DNA from: Paracoccus homiensis
Lineage (GTDB): Bacteria > Pseudomonadota > Alphaproteobacteria > Rhodobacterales > Rhodobacteraceae
NCBI RefSeq assembly: GCF_900111675.1
Contig: NZ_FOHO01000003.1
Span: 62,001-126,000, forward strand
Length of the DNA stretch: 64,000 bases
Direction of reading: 5' to 3'
Notes under the pieces: generated by a model
Seen by the model: the letters and a program-made list of their open reading frames with translations, nothing else
Told to the model about the DNA's origin: nothing
The model's database searches: none
Shown: positions 35,680 through 44,744 of the stretch, piece after piece
Layout: each line of letters starts with the position of its first letter
Numbering within the stretch: the first letter of the stretch is position 1
Position numbers and translations under genes: made by a program

Positions 35680-35750
35680 TCTTCTGTGCTCAAATATCCG
35701 CGGGGGAAGGACGCGACGTCAGGCGCGGCCGGGGGCGGCAGCCCCCAGCC
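35680..35750. repeat. Rhodobacterales-type intergenic element with GC hairpin
   Basis: The gap between dipeptidase and pepF contains CAAATATCCGCGGGGGAAGG followed by GGGGGC-GGCA-GCCCCC (35731-35746), a 6-bp stem. Similar AAATATCC...GGGGG plus GGGGGC/GCCCCC arrangements are, from memory, frequent between genes of Rhodobacter and Paracoccus. It lies just downstream of pepF and may affect its mRNA end. Only one copy is visible here, so the repeat status is inference. Confidence 0.4.
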
Positions 35751-35766
35751 ACCTTCGCAAGCCGTG

Positions 35767-37584
35767 CTACGCCTCCAGCTTTTCCAACTCGTCGATGAAG
35801 CCTTCGATCATCGACAGTCCCTTGTCCCAGAAGGCGGGGTCGGATGCATCCAGCCCGAAGGGGGCCAGCAGCTCCTTGTGGTGCTTGGACCCGCCCGCAG
35901 CCAGCAGGTCGAAATACTTCTGCTGGAAGTCCGGCAGCCCGTCCTCGTAGGCCGCATAAAGCGCGTTCACCAACCCGTCGCCGAAGGCATAGGCATAGAC
36001 GTAAAAGGGCGAGTGCACGAAATGCGGCACATAGGTCCAGAAGGTCTCATATCCGGGCATGAACTCGAAGACCGGGCCAAGGCTTTCGTGCTGCACCTCC
36101 ATCCAGATGGCGTTGATGTCGTCGGGGGTCAGTTCACCTTCGGCACGCGCGGCATGCAGGCGGCATTCGAAATCGTAGAAGGCGATCTGGCGGACCACCG
36201 TGTTGATCATGTCCTCGACCTTGCCGGCCAGCAGCGCCTTGCGCTGCGCGGGGTCGGTCGTCTTGGCCAGCAGCGCGCGGAAGGTCAGCATCTCGCCAAA
36301 GACCGAGGCCGTTTCCGCCAGCGTCAGCGGGGTCGAGGACAGCAGCTCGCCCTGATCTGCCGCAAGGCGCTGATGCACGCCGTGACCCAGTTCATGGGCC
36401 AGCGTCATCACGTCGCGCGGCTTGCCCAGATAGTTCAGCATGACATAGGGGTGCACCGTCGTGACCGTCGGATGCGCGAAGGCGCCGGGCGCCTTGCCGG
36501 GCTTCACGGCAGCATCGATCCAGCCCTTGTCGAAGAACGGCTCGGCCAGTTCCGCCAGCCTGGGCGAGAAACCCGCATAGGCGTCCATCACGGTCGCGCG
36601 CGCCTCGGTCCAGTCGATGGTCTTGGGCGCGTCGGTCGGCAGGGGCGCGTTGCGGTCCCAGACCTGCAGCTTGTCCAGACCCAGCCATTTCGCCTTCAGC
36701 GCATAGTAGCGGTGCGACAGGCGCGGATAGGCCTTGGTGACGGCATTGCGCAGCGCCTCGACCACCTCGGGTTCGACATGGTTCGACAGGTGGCGGCCAT
36801 GCTGGGGCGTGGGCATCTTGCGCCACTTGTCCTCGATGGCCTTTTCCTTGGCCAGCGTGTTGTGGACGCGGGCGAACAGGCCGACATTCTTCTGGAACAC
36901 CTGCGCCAAGGCGCGGGCGCCGGCCTCGCGCCGCGTGCGGTCGTGATCGGTCAGCAGGTTCAGCGTGGCTTCAAGACCCAGTTCCTCGCCATCGACATCG
37001 AAGGTCAGCGCGGCGGTGGTTTCGTCGAACAGGCGGTTCCACGCGGCGGCGCCCACGACCGAATTGTCGTGCAGGAACTGCTCCAGCTCGTCCGACAGCT
37101 GGTGGGGGCGCATGGCGCGCATCCGGTCGAAAACGGGCTTGTAGCGCGCGGGACCGTTCGGGGCGGTGAACACGGCCTCATAGGTTTCATCCGGGATGCG
37201 GTTGAATTCCAGGCTGAAGAAGACCAGCGGCGTGGTCATGTCGGTGATGCGGGCCTGAAGGTCGCCCATCATCTTGGCCCGTGCCGGGTCCGTCGTGTTC
37301 TGGTAGTACCGCAGCCCCGCATAGGACATGATGCGACCGGCGATGATGTCGATCTGTTCATAAGCCTCGATGCAGGCCAGCATCGCCGCGGCATCCAGAC
37401 CGGCCAGCTTGCCCTGATAGGTCTGGGCAAAGTCGCGGACCAGACCTTCCAGACGCTCGATATCGGATTTCAGTTCCGGGCTGTCGGGGCCGGGATAAAG
37501 ATCGCTGAGGTCCCATTCCGGCAGATCCCCGAAGGGCGTGCCCTTGACCTGTTCTGCGGCATCGTAAAGCGGTGTGGCGGCCAT
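35767..37584 (-). CDS. pepF: oligoendopeptidase F (peptidase M3)
   Basis: A 605-residue cytoplasmic zinc endopeptidase that degrades short peptides. The HExxH zinc motif lies in TLAHELGHGVHQ near residue 387, with the distal Glu in the ETASVFGEMLTF block. The N-terminal region EWDLSDLYPGPDSPEL is typical of the M3B/PepF clade. Length matches the family. It stands 63 bp downstream of the ABM-GNAT gene on the same strand. Confidence 0.94.
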   Translation of the reverse strand: MAATPLYDAAEQVKGTPFGDLPEWDLSDLYPGPDSPELKSDIERLEGLVRDFAQTYQGKLAGLDAAAMLACIEAYEQIDIIAGRIMSYAGLRYYQNTTDPARAKMMGDLQARITDMTTPLVFFSLEFNRIPDETYEAVFTAPNGPARYKPVFDRMRAMRPHQLSDELEQFLHDNSVVGAAAWNRLFDETTAALTFDVDGEELGLEATLNLLTDHDRTRREAGARALAQVFQKNVGLFARVHNTLAKEKAIEDKWRKMPTPQHGRHLSNHVEPEVVEALRNAVTKAYPRLSHRYYALKAKWLGLDKLQVWDRNAPLPTDAPKTIDWTEARATVMDAYAGFSPRLAELAEPFFDKGWIDAAVKPGKAPGAFAHPTVTTVHPYVMLNYLGKPRDVMTLAHELGHGVHQRLAADQGELLSSTPLTLAETASVFGEMLTFRALLAKTTDPAQRKALLAGKVEDMINTVVRQIAFYDFECRLHAARAEGELTPDDINAIWMEVQHESLGPVFEFMPGYETFWTYVPHFVHSPFYVYAYAFGDGLVNALYAAYEDGLPDFQQKYFDLLAAGGSKHHKELLAPFGLDASDPAFWDKGLSMIEGFIDELEKLEA

Positions 37585-37647
37585 GCGTCGGTCCTTTCTT
37601 CTGTCGCAACAGATGTGGACCCTGAGACGGGGAACCGCAAGCCTTGG

Positions 37648-38457
37648 TCACAGCGCCGCGAAGGCCGGGGCATGGGCAATGGCGGCGCCTTTCGGCAGAT
37701 CGCCCCGCATCTGCAGATAGGGCCCCGCATAGGGCGAGGTCAGATCGGCTGGCCGGAACCCGAAGCGCGAATAATAGGCCGGATCGCCCAGCACCACGAC
37801 GGGCGCCGCACCCGCATGATCCAGCGCGGCGCGGATCAGCGCCGACCCGATCCCAAGCCCCTGCGCGGCGGGATGCACCGCGACCGGCGCAAGCGCCAGC
37901 GCGGGGCGATCGCCGCCCAATGGCGACAGCGCCAGATGCCCGACGATGGTTCCGGCGGCCACTGCGACCAGCGACAGCGACAGATCGTCATCGGCGCGCA
38001 ACCGGCGCACCAGACCGGCCTCGGCGCCGCCATCGAAGGCGATATGCAGCAGATGGTCGATGGGATCGTGATCGCCGCGTTGTTCGGGACGCAGGGCGGG
38101 GGTGACCTTTGCCCGGCTGACATCGCGGGTAATGGCGGCGCTGTCGCGGCCCCAGGGACTGTCGGCGGTGCGTGCCTGATGCGCGGCGACGGCGGCGTCG
38201 TCGCGGAACAGTTCGGACAGATGCCAGATCATCGGATCTTCGTCCTGCCACAGATCGAACCGCAGGTTTCCGGGCTCGGCGCGGCTAAGATCGCGGTGGT
38301 CGGGCAGCAGGCCAAGCGCCGTCATCATCTGTGCCGTGTCATTGCAGATCAGCCGCCCGGTCAGCGCAATCATCGGCGTGGGCAGGGCGATGGGGGTGCC
38401 GCTGCTGTCGCATTCATGCGGTTCGGCATTGTGATTATGTCCGCAGGCACAGGTCAT
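37648..38457 (-). CDS. fusion of antibiotic-biosynthesis-monooxygenase-like and GNAT domains
   Basis: A 269-residue two-domain protein. Residues 1-16 form a Cys/His-rich start (TCACGHNHNAEPHEC) that could bind metal. Residues ~27-115 look like an ABM (dimeric alpha-beta barrel) domain: the ALTGRLICND start, LRFDLWQDED and HLSELFRDDAAVAAHQ pattern is typical of YgiN-like proteins. Residues ~125-265 form a GNAT acetyltransferase with the acetyl-CoA loop VAVHPAAQGLGIGSAL (194-207) and the ending GDPAYYSRFGFRPA, as in YhbS-like members. The frame is continuous. Substrates unknown. Confidence 0.8.
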   Translation of the reverse strand: MTCACGHNHNAEPHECDSSGTPIALPTPMIALTGRLICNDTAQMMTALGLLPDHRDLSRAEPGNLRFDLWQDEDPMIWHLSELFRDDAAVAAHQARTADSPWGRDSAAITRDVSRAKVTPALRPEQRGDHDPIDHLLHIAFDGGAEAGLVRRLRADDDLSLSLVAVAAGTIVGHLALSPLGGDRPALALAPVAVHPAAQGLGIGSALIRAALDHAGAAPVVVLGDPAYYSRFGFRPADLTSPYAGPYLQMRGDLPKGAAIAHAPAFAAL

Positions 38458-38520
38458 GGTCGGATCCCTTCAAGGCTGTGGCGTCAACCTGACCAAAAAG
38501 CGCGGCGATGAAAACCCGTG

Positions 38521-40044
38521 TCAGACGGTTTCGCCCGCATCCATGCGCGTCAGGAAATCGGCAGCCTCGGACCGGATCGTCTTGCGCTTGTCGGCATCCA
38601 TCCGGTCCCATGTGCCATAGATGCGGCTGATGCGCGGGTTCTTTTGGAACCGTTCACGGTGACGGACAAGGAAATCCCAGTACAGCAGGTTGAACGGGCA
38701 GGCGTCCTTGCCGGTCTTGGCCGTCACCTTGTAGGCGCAATGTTTGCAGTAATCCGACATCTTGCTGATATAGTTGCCGGAACTGACATAGGGCTTCGAC
38801 CCGACGATGCCGCCATCGGCGAACTGGCTCATCCCGATGACATTCGGGGCCTCGACCCATTCATAGGCATCCAGATAGACCTCAAGGTACCATTCATGGA
38901 CCTGGTGCGGGTCGATCCCGGCCAGCAGGGCAAAGTTTCCGGTGACCATCAGGCGCTGGATGTGATGGGCATAGGCAAGGCGCTGCGTCTGGCCGACCGC
39001 CTGCGACAGGCAGTTCATCCGCGTTTCCGCACCCCAGTACAGCGGCGGCAGATCGCAATCGTGGCCCAGCTCGTTCCGGTCGGTGTAATCCGGCCCCTGC
39101 ATGAAATAGATGCCGCGCATGTATTCGCGCCAGCCAAGGATCTGGCGGATGAAGCCCTCGGCGGAATTCAGGCGCACCTTGCCCTCGGCATAGGCCTTGG
39201 CGACGCGGTCGCAGACCTCGCGCGGGGACAGAAGGCCCGCATTGATATAGGGCGACAGGATCGAGTGATGCAGGTGCGGATCGTCCTGCAGCATCGCGTC
39301 CTGATAGGGGCCGAATTCGTCCAGCGAATTGTCGATGAAATGCCGCAGCACCTTCAGCGCGCCCTGGCGGTCGGTGGCATAGTCGAAGGGGCGCAGATCG
39401 CCGAAATTGTCGGGGAAACGCTGCTCGACCAGATCCAGCACATCACGGGTGATCCGGTCGGGTTCGAAGCGCGGGGGGCCTTCGCGGAACAGGTCGGCCT
39501 CGGCGGGCTTGCGGTTGTCGTGGTCATAGTTCCACTGACCGCCCGCAGGCTCGTCGCCCTCCATCAGCAGGCCGGTGCGGCGGCGCATCTCGCGATAGAA
39601 CCACTCCATCCGCAATTCCTTGCGCCCCTCGGCCCAGTCCTGGAAATCCTTGTGGCTGGCATAGAAGCGGTCGTCGGGCAGCTGGCGCACCGTGATCGGC
39701 AGATAGGTCAGGATGTCGATCAGGCGCCATTCGCCGGGTTCCGTCGCGATCACCTCGGACGCGTCGTGTTCCGATGCGCGGCGCAGCAATTCACCGCCGA
39801 TCTTCTGGCTGTTCTCGGGGTCGTCCAGCCGCGTATAGGCGACGGTGAAGCCCTTGTCGCGCAGGTGATCGGCAAACTTGCGCATGGCCGCGAACAGGAA
39901 CGCGATCTTCTTGGGGTGGTGGCGGACATAGGACGCCTCGTCCATCACCTCGGCCATGACGACGACATCGCCGTCCTTCGCCTCGCGCAGCGCGGACAGA
40001 TCGTCGGACAGCTGATCGCCCAGAACCAGTATCAATCGCGTCAT
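38521..40044 (-). CDS. phrB: Fe-S cluster bacterial cryptochrome / (6-4) photolyase (PhrB type)
   Basis: A 507-residue flavoprotein of the FeS-BCP class (deoxyribodipyrimidine photolyase-related family). The known members repair (6-4) UV photoproducts with FAD, DMRL and a 4Fe-4S cluster. The four cluster cysteines are at residues 345, 433, 436 and 449 (NCLSQ and YCKHC...DACPF), almost the same spacing as in Agrobacterium PhrB. The start MTRLILVLGDQL is typical; the ATG at 40044 has AGGGGG a few bases upstream. Some members, such as Rhodobacter CryB, also affect light-dependent gene expression. Confidence 0.92.
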   Translation of the reverse strand: MTRLILVLGDQLSDDLSALREAKDGDVVVMAEVMDEASYVRHHPKKIAFLFAAMRKFADHLRDKGFTVAYTRLDDPENSQKIGGELLRRASEHDASEVIATEPGEWRLIDILTYLPITVRQLPDDRFYASHKDFQDWAEGRKELRMEWFYREMRRRTGLLMEGDEPAGGQWNYDHDNRKPAEADLFREGPPRFEPDRITRDVLDLVEQRFPDNFGDLRPFDYATDRQGALKVLRHFIDNSLDEFGPYQDAMLQDDPHLHHSILSPYINAGLLSPREVCDRVAKAYAEGKVRLNSAEGFIRQILGWREYMRGIYFMQGPDYTDRNELGHDCDLPPLYWGAETRMNCLSQAVGQTQRLAYAHHIQRLMVTGNFALLAGIDPHQVHEWYLEVYLDAYEWVEAPNVIGMSQFADGGIVGSKPYVSSGNYISKMSDYCKHCAYKVTAKTGKDACPFNLLYWDFLVRHRERFQKNPRISRIYGTWDRMDADKRKTIRSEAADFLTRMDAGETV

Positions 40045-40058
40045 GGCACCCCCTTGAA

Positions 40059-40092
40059 CGAAAGGGACGCGCAAGTTGCCCTGCGCGTTCCC
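40059..40092 (-). terminator. hairpin after guaA, before the photolyase gene
   Basis: On the minus strand GGGAACGCGCA (40092-40082) pairs with TGCGCGTCCC (40073-40064), with one bulged A, and is followed by TTTCGTTC. It lies between guaA and phrB, close to the phrB ribosome-binding site, so it may only partly terminate. Confidence 0.55.
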
Positions 40093-40104
40093 CAACTTCT
40101 CAAG

Positions 40105-41664
40105 TCATTCCCACTCGATCGTGCCCGGCGGCTTCGAGGTGATGTCATAGGTGCAGCGGTTGATGCCCTTGACCTCGTTGATGATCCGCGTTGCGGTCTC
40201 GCCCAGGAATTCGTGGGTGAAGGGATAGTAATCCGCCGTCATCCCGTCGACCGAGGTCACCGCACGCAGCGCGCAGGCATAGTCGTAGGTCCGACCGTCG
40301 CCCATCACGCCCACGGTGCGGACCGGAAGGATCGCGACGAAGGCCTGCCAGATCTCGTCATACAGGTTGTGCTTGCGGATCTGGTCGATGAAGACCGCAT
40401 CTGCCTTGCGCAGGATCTCCAGCTTGTCGCGGGTGATCTCGCCGGGGCAGCGGATGGCAAGGCCGGGGCCGGGGAAGGGGTGACGCCCGATGAACTTGTC
40501 GGGCAGGCCCAGTTCGCGGCCAAGGGCGCGGACCTCGTCCTTGAACAGCTCGCGCAGCGGCTCGACCAGCTTCAGGCCCATCTTCTCGGGCAGGCCGCCG
40601 ACATTGTGGTGCGACTTGATCGTGACCGACGGCCCGCCCGAGAAGCTGACGCTTTCGATGACATCGGGATAGAGCGTGCCCTGGGCCAGGAACTCGGCGC
40701 CGTCGATCTCGCCCGCGTATTTCTGGAACACGTCGATGAACAGGCGACCGATGGTCTTGCGCTTGACCTCGGGGTCGGAAACGCCTTCCAGCGCGCCAAG
40801 GAACAGATCGGCCTCGTCCGCGTGGATCAGCGGGATGTTGTAGTTGTCGCGGAACATGGCGACGACCTCGTCAGCCTCGTTCAGGCGCAGCAGGCCGTGA
40901 TCGACAAAGACGCAGGTCAGCTGGTCGCCGATCGCCTCGTGGATCAGGACGGCGGCAACGCTGCTGTCCACGCCGCCCGACAGGCCGCAGATGACCTTGC
41001 GGTCGCCCACCTGCTCGCGGATCTTGCGGATCGCCTCGTCCTTGTAGGAGGCCATCGTCCAGTCGCCGGTGAAGCCCGCCATCCTGACGAAGTTTTCCAG
41101 CATCTTGCGGCCGTTCGGGGTGTGGTGCACCTCGGGGTGGAACTGCACGGCATAGAAGCGACGCGCCTCGTCCGCGATCATCGCCAGGGGCGCGTTGGGC
41201 GAGGTGCCGATCACCTCGAAGCCCGGCGCGATCTCGGTCACGCGGTCGCCATGGCTCATCCAGACTTCCTCGCGGCCCGCGTCGAAGAGGCCGGCGAAGA
41301 TGCCGTCGCCCTTGTGGCCCGGCGCGGGGGCGATGAAGGCGCGGCCGTATTCGGCGTGGTGGCCCGCCTCGACGCGGCCGCCCAGCTGTTCCATCATGAC
41401 CTGCTGGCCATAACAGATGCCGAAGACCGGAACGCCCAGATCGAACACCGCTTGCGGGGCGCGGGGGCTGCCCTCTTCGGTGACGCTGGCCGGACCGCCG
41501 GACAGGATCACCGCCTGAGGTGCCATCTGGCGCAGGCTGTCATCGCTGACGGCGTTGAACGGGTGGATTTCGCAGTAAACATTCAGCTCGCGCAGGCGGC
41601 GCGCAATCAGCTGCGTCACCTGAGAGCCGAAATCGATGATGAGAAGGCGCTGATGCTGGGTCAT
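40105..41664 (-). CDS. guaA: GMP synthase (glutamine-hydrolysing)
   Basis: A 519-residue enzyme that aminates XMP to GMP. The class I amidotransferase triad is Cys84 (GICYGQQ), His176 and Glu178 (QFHPEVH). The PP-loop SGGVDSS at residues 229-235 starts the ATP pyrophosphatase domain, and the dimerisation domain ends with PPGTIEWE. Length and motifs match GuaA. It is first on this minus-strand stretch and divergent from the CAP-domain gene. Confidence 0.97.
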   Translation of the reverse strand: MTQHQRLLIIDFGSQVTQLIARRLRELNVYCEIHPFNAVSDDSLRQMAPQAVILSGGPASVTEEGSPRAPQAVFDLGVPVFGICYGQQVMMEQLGGRVEAGHHAEYGRAFIAPAPGHKGDGIFAGLFDAGREEVWMSHGDRVTEIAPGFEVIGTSPNAPLAMIADEARRFYAVQFHPEVHHTPNGRKMLENFVRMAGFTGDWTMASYKDEAIRKIREQVGDRKVICGLSGGVDSSVAAVLIHEAIGDQLTCVFVDHGLLRLNEADEVVAMFRDNYNIPLIHADEADLFLGALEGVSDPEVKRKTIGRLFIDVFQKYAGEIDGAEFLAQGTLYPDVIESVSFSGGPSVTIKSHHNVGGLPEKMGLKLVEPLRELFKDEVRALGRELGLPDKFIGRHPFPGPGLAIRCPGEITRDKLEILRKADAVFIDQIRKHNLYDEIWQAFVAILPVRTVGVMGDGRTYDYACALRAVTSVDGMTADYYPFTHEFLGETATRIINEVKGINRCTYDITSKPPGTIEWE

Positions 41665-41797
41665 GGGTGCGCTTTAAGACCGGTTCCCGGTTGGCGCAAG
41701 AGGCCAAACCGGGCAGTGTCGGTCATGGAACCGGGGAAAGGCGCGTGCCGTTGCCCCGATGACCGCCACAGACACGACATGCCAGCAGGAATTTTCC

Positions 41798-42322
41798 ATG
41801 TCCCATCGCAAGCTTACGCCCGCCCTGTTTGCCCTGACCGCGCTTGCCGCATGTCAGGCACCGATCACCTTTCCGGGGCAGGCAGATCAGATCGGCGCGG
41901 CGCGGGACACGGTGCTGGCCGCCTGCACCGCCGACGCCCCCGCGGCCGAGCGTATGGCCTTTGCCGTCAACGAGGCGCGCCAACAGCGGGGAAAAACGCT
42001 GTTGCAGGGGGATGAAACGCTGGCTTTGATCGCGCAAAGCCATGCCTGCGACATGCTGGCGACGGGACGCGCGACGGTGGCCGGGTCGGACGGATCGAAC
42101 GTGGTCGATCGGGCGCGGCGGGCCGAGTATGACAGATGCGGCGTGGCGCAGCTTGTCGCCGTCGGCGGCACGCCCGAAGGGACGGTGGCGGGCTGGCTGG
42201 CCTCGGATCAGCATCGGGTCGAATTGCTGGAACAGGGCGCACGCGATTTCGGCGTCGGCGTGACCCGCGATGCCAACGGTCGCGCATGGTTCAGCCTTGT
42301 GATCGGCGATACCTGCCGCTGA
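41798..42322 (+). CDS. CAP (SCP/PR1) domain lipoprotein
   Basis: A 174-residue predicted lipoprotein. The signal peptide ends in the lipobox LAAC (Cys near residue 19). The rest is a CAP domain of the YkwD type, with conserved helices AVNEARQQRGKTLLQGDETLALIAQSHACDM-like (residues ~55-87) and the later GVAQLVA, WLASDQHRVELLEQGARDFGVG block. A CAP-site His is present in QSHACDM. AGGA lies 7 bp before the ATG at 41798. Bacterial CAP proteins are poorly understood and may act in the envelope. Confidence 0.82.
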   Translation: MSHRKLTPALFALTALAACQAPITFPGQADQIGAARDTVLAACTADAPAAERMAFAVNEARQQRGKTLLQGDETLALIAQSHACDMLATGRATVAGSDGSNVVDRARRAEYDRCGVAQLVAVGGTPEGTVAGWLASDQHRVELLEQGARDFGVGVTRDANGRAWFSLVIGDTCR

Positions 42323-42328
42323 CATGAA

Positions 42329-42355
42329 AAACGGCGCGGGATGACCGCGCCGTTT
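42329..42355. terminator. bidirectional terminator between the CAP gene and livM
   Basis: AAACGGCGCGG (42329-42339) pairs perfectly with CCGCGCCGTTT (42345-42355). Flanking A and T residues suit both strands. It lies between two convergent genes. Confidence 0.8.
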
Positions 42356-42376
42356 CAGTCTTGCGGGGGATGGCCC

Positions 42377-43720
42377 CTATTTCTCGGGCACCAGCCCGCG
42401 GGGGGCAAATCGCAGCACCAGCAGCAGCACCAGCCCCATCGCGATGAACCGCATATGTGCGGAACTGTCCAACAGATGCTCTTTCAGGCCACCATCGGGC
42501 AGCGGCGCGGTCAGCACGCCGATCAGGGCAGGGCCCCAGACCTCGGCCTTGATCCACAGGAACCAGATCAGCACCGCCCCCAGAACCGAGCCCCAGTTGT
42601 TGCCGGACCCGCCCACGATCACCATCACCCAGATCAGGAATGTATAGCGCAGCGGGTTATAGCCCACCGGGGCCATCAGGCCGTCCTGAGTGATCATCAT
42701 CGCCCCCGCCATGCCGATCACGGCCGAGCCAAGGACAAAGACCTGCAGATGCCGGGCGGTGACGTTCTTGCCCATCGCCTCGGCCGCGGTTTCATTGTCG
42801 CGGATCGCGCGCATCATCCGGCCCCAGGGCGATTTCAGCGCCAGTTCGGCCAGCAGGATCAGCACCAGCAGCACGACAAGGAACAGCGACATGTAGCAGA
42901 TCTTGACCCAGATCCCCGACGCCTCGGTCGCGGAAAAGCCCCAGCGCGTGGCAAATTCGACAAAGGCAGGGTTCTGTTGCAGGTCGATCTCGTAGGGGAC
43001 GGGGCGGGGGATCGACACGACGTTCTTGACGCCGCGCGCCAGCCAGTCCTCGTTCTTCAGAACGGCAACGATGATTTCCCCGATCCCAAGCGTGGCAATG
43101 GCCAGATAATCCGACCGCAGCCCCAGCGCGACCTTGCCCACGGCCCATGCGGCGGCGGCGGCAAAGGCCCCGCCGACCACCCAGGACAGCATCACCGGCA
43201 TGCCGAGGCCGCCCAGATTGCCGTGACGGGCGGGGTTGTTCGCCTCGATCGCGGTGACGGCGGGGTCGAACAATCCTCGATAGACGAAGAAGCCAAGGAT
43301 CAGAACGCCCGTGACCGCCAGACCGCGCAGGCGACCCTTGCCCATGCGGCGCCACAATTGCGTGGCCAGCGCCAGCGTGCCCAGCCCCACGGCCAGCGAC
43401 AGAAGAACGCGCGGGCCGCCCGCGCTCCAACCGCCTTCGACGGGGGGCATGGCGACCAATACCGGCGCAAGGCCGCCAAGGGCCAGAAAGCCCACGACGC
43501 CCACGTTGAACAGGCCCGCATAGCCCCATTGCATGTTCACGCCCAGGGCCGTGATCGCGGAAATCAGCCCCATGTTCAGAATGGCCAGCGAGGTGTTCCA
43601 GCTGCCCGAGAACATCGAGTTGCGCACCGTGCCTTCCAGCACGAACAACAGGGCCAGCGCGGCGAACAGGATCGGCGCGCGCCAAGGGCTATGGGCTGTG
43701 GCTTGACGATTGGTTGACAT
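42377..43720 (-). CDS. livM: branched-chain amino acid ABC permease LivM
   Basis: A 447-residue permease of the LIV importer, with about nine to ten helices and the family blocks NMGLISAITALGVNMQWGYAGLFNVG and ARHLQVFVLGSAVIGMAGAM. The start is the ATG at 43720; the upstream frame is unsupported. It contains a long central region (residues ~75-200) typical of the larger alphaproteobacterial LivM. It follows livH by 13 bp and ends the operon. Confidence 0.92.
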   Translation of the reverse strand: MSTNRQATAHSPWRAPILFAALALLFVLEGTVRNSMFSGSWNTSLAILNMGLISAITALGVNMQWGYAGLFNVGVVGFLALGGLAPVLVAMPPVEGGWSAGGPRVLLSLAVGLGTLALATQLWRRMGKGRLRGLAVTGVLILGFFVYRGLFDPAVTAIEANNPARHGNLGGLGMPVMLSWVVGGAFAAAAAWAVGKVALGLRSDYLAIATLGIGEIIVAVLKNEDWLARGVKNVVSIPRPVPYEIDLQQNPAFVEFATRWGFSATEASGIWVKICYMSLFLVVLLVLILLAELALKSPWGRMMRAIRDNETAAEAMGKNVTARHLQVFVLGSAVIGMAGAMMITQDGLMAPVGYNPLRYTFLIWVMVIVGGSGNNWGSVLGAVLIWFLWIKAEVWGPALIGVLTAPLPDGGLKEHLLDSSAHMRFIAMGLVLLLVLRFAPRGLVPEK

Positions 43721-43733
43721 CGGCAAGACCTCC

Positions 43734-44741
43734 TTACACCGATTTGCCGCGGAACAGCCCGGTGGGCTTGAACAGCAGGACAACGATCAGAATGACGAAG
43801 CTGACGGCGAACTTGTATTCCGTGCCCAGCAATTGCAGCAGCCCGTCGGGTTGCCAGCCGGGGAACAGATAGCCCGCGATCTTCAGCCAGGGATAGGTGA
43901 TCGCCACCTCGGAAAAGGCGACGACGAAACCGCCGGCGATGGCCCCCAGCGGATTGCCCAGCCCGCCGACGATGGCGGCGGCAAAGATCGGCAGCAGGAT
44001 CTGGAAATAGTTGAAGGGCTTGAAGGCCTTGTCCAGTCCATACAGCACGCCCGCGATCGTCGCCAGCGCGGCCGCGATGATCCAGGTCAGGCGCACGACC
44101 TTTTCGGGGTCGATCCCCGACAGCAGGGCCAGATCCTCGTTGTCGGAATAGGCGCGCATCGCCTTGCCCGACTTGGTGCGGTTCAGGAACCAGAACAGCG
44201 CCCAGACGACAAGAATGGCGATCACCAGCGTCAGAAGCTGCGTGGTCTTCAGGGCCAGCCCCTCGGCCAGGCCGGTCATGGCCTTGAAGTCGCGGACATT
44301 GATCACGAAACGCTCGCCATCGGCAAAGCGCTGTTCGTCGACGCCGATCAGCAGGCGGGTCAGACCGTTCATCAGGAACATCACCCCGACCGATGCCATC
44401 ACAAGGATGATCGGCGCGGCCTTCTGGACCCGGTAGAACCGATAGACCGCGCGATCCGTGGCCAGCACCAGCAGCGCGGTCGCGGCAATGCCCACCGGCA
44501 ACGCCAGCAGCGCTGTCGGCAGCGGCCCCAGCGATATTCCCAGCGCCTGCAAGCCCCAGGTCACCAGAATGGTGATCGCGGTGCCGAAGGCCATGGTGTC
44601 GCCATGGGCGAAGTTCGAAAAACGCAGGATCCCGTAGATCAGCGTGACCCCCAGCGCTCCCAGCGCAAGCTGGGCACCATAGGCGGCGGCGGGGATGAAG
44701 ACAAAATTCAGAAAGGCCACAAGGGCGTTCAGGATATCCAT
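43734..44741 (-). CDS. livH: branched-chain amino acid ABC permease LivH
   Basis: A 335-residue permease with eight helices. Family blocks are LGVTLIYGILRFSNFAHGDTMAFG near residue 30 and ALATIAGVLYGLDKAFKP near residue 230. It lies 3 bp after livF. Together with LivM it forms the membrane channel of the importer. Confidence 0.94.
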   Translation of the reverse strand: MDILNALVAFLNFVFIPAAAYGAQLALGALGVTLIYGILRFSNFAHGDTMAFGTAITILVTWGLQALGISLGPLPTALLALPVGIAATALLVLATDRAVYRFYRVQKAAPIILVMASVGVMFLMNGLTRLLIGVDEQRFADGERFVINVRDFKAMTGLAEGLALKTTQLLTLVIAILVVWALFWFLNRTKSGKAMRAYSDNEDLALLSGIDPEKVVRLTWIIAAALATIAGVLYGLDKAFKPFNYFQILLPIFAAAIVGGLGNPLGAIAGGFVVAFSEVAITYPWLKIAGYLFPGWQPDGLLQLLGTEYKFAVSFVILIVVLLFKPTGLFRGKSV

Positions 44742-44744
44742 GGA

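Noticed and set aside
38518..42015. A 1165-codon open frame on the plus strand
   Set aside because: It lies antisense to phrB and guaA, both firmly identified by catalytic motifs. Long antisense frames are expected in GC-rich DNA with this codon bias.
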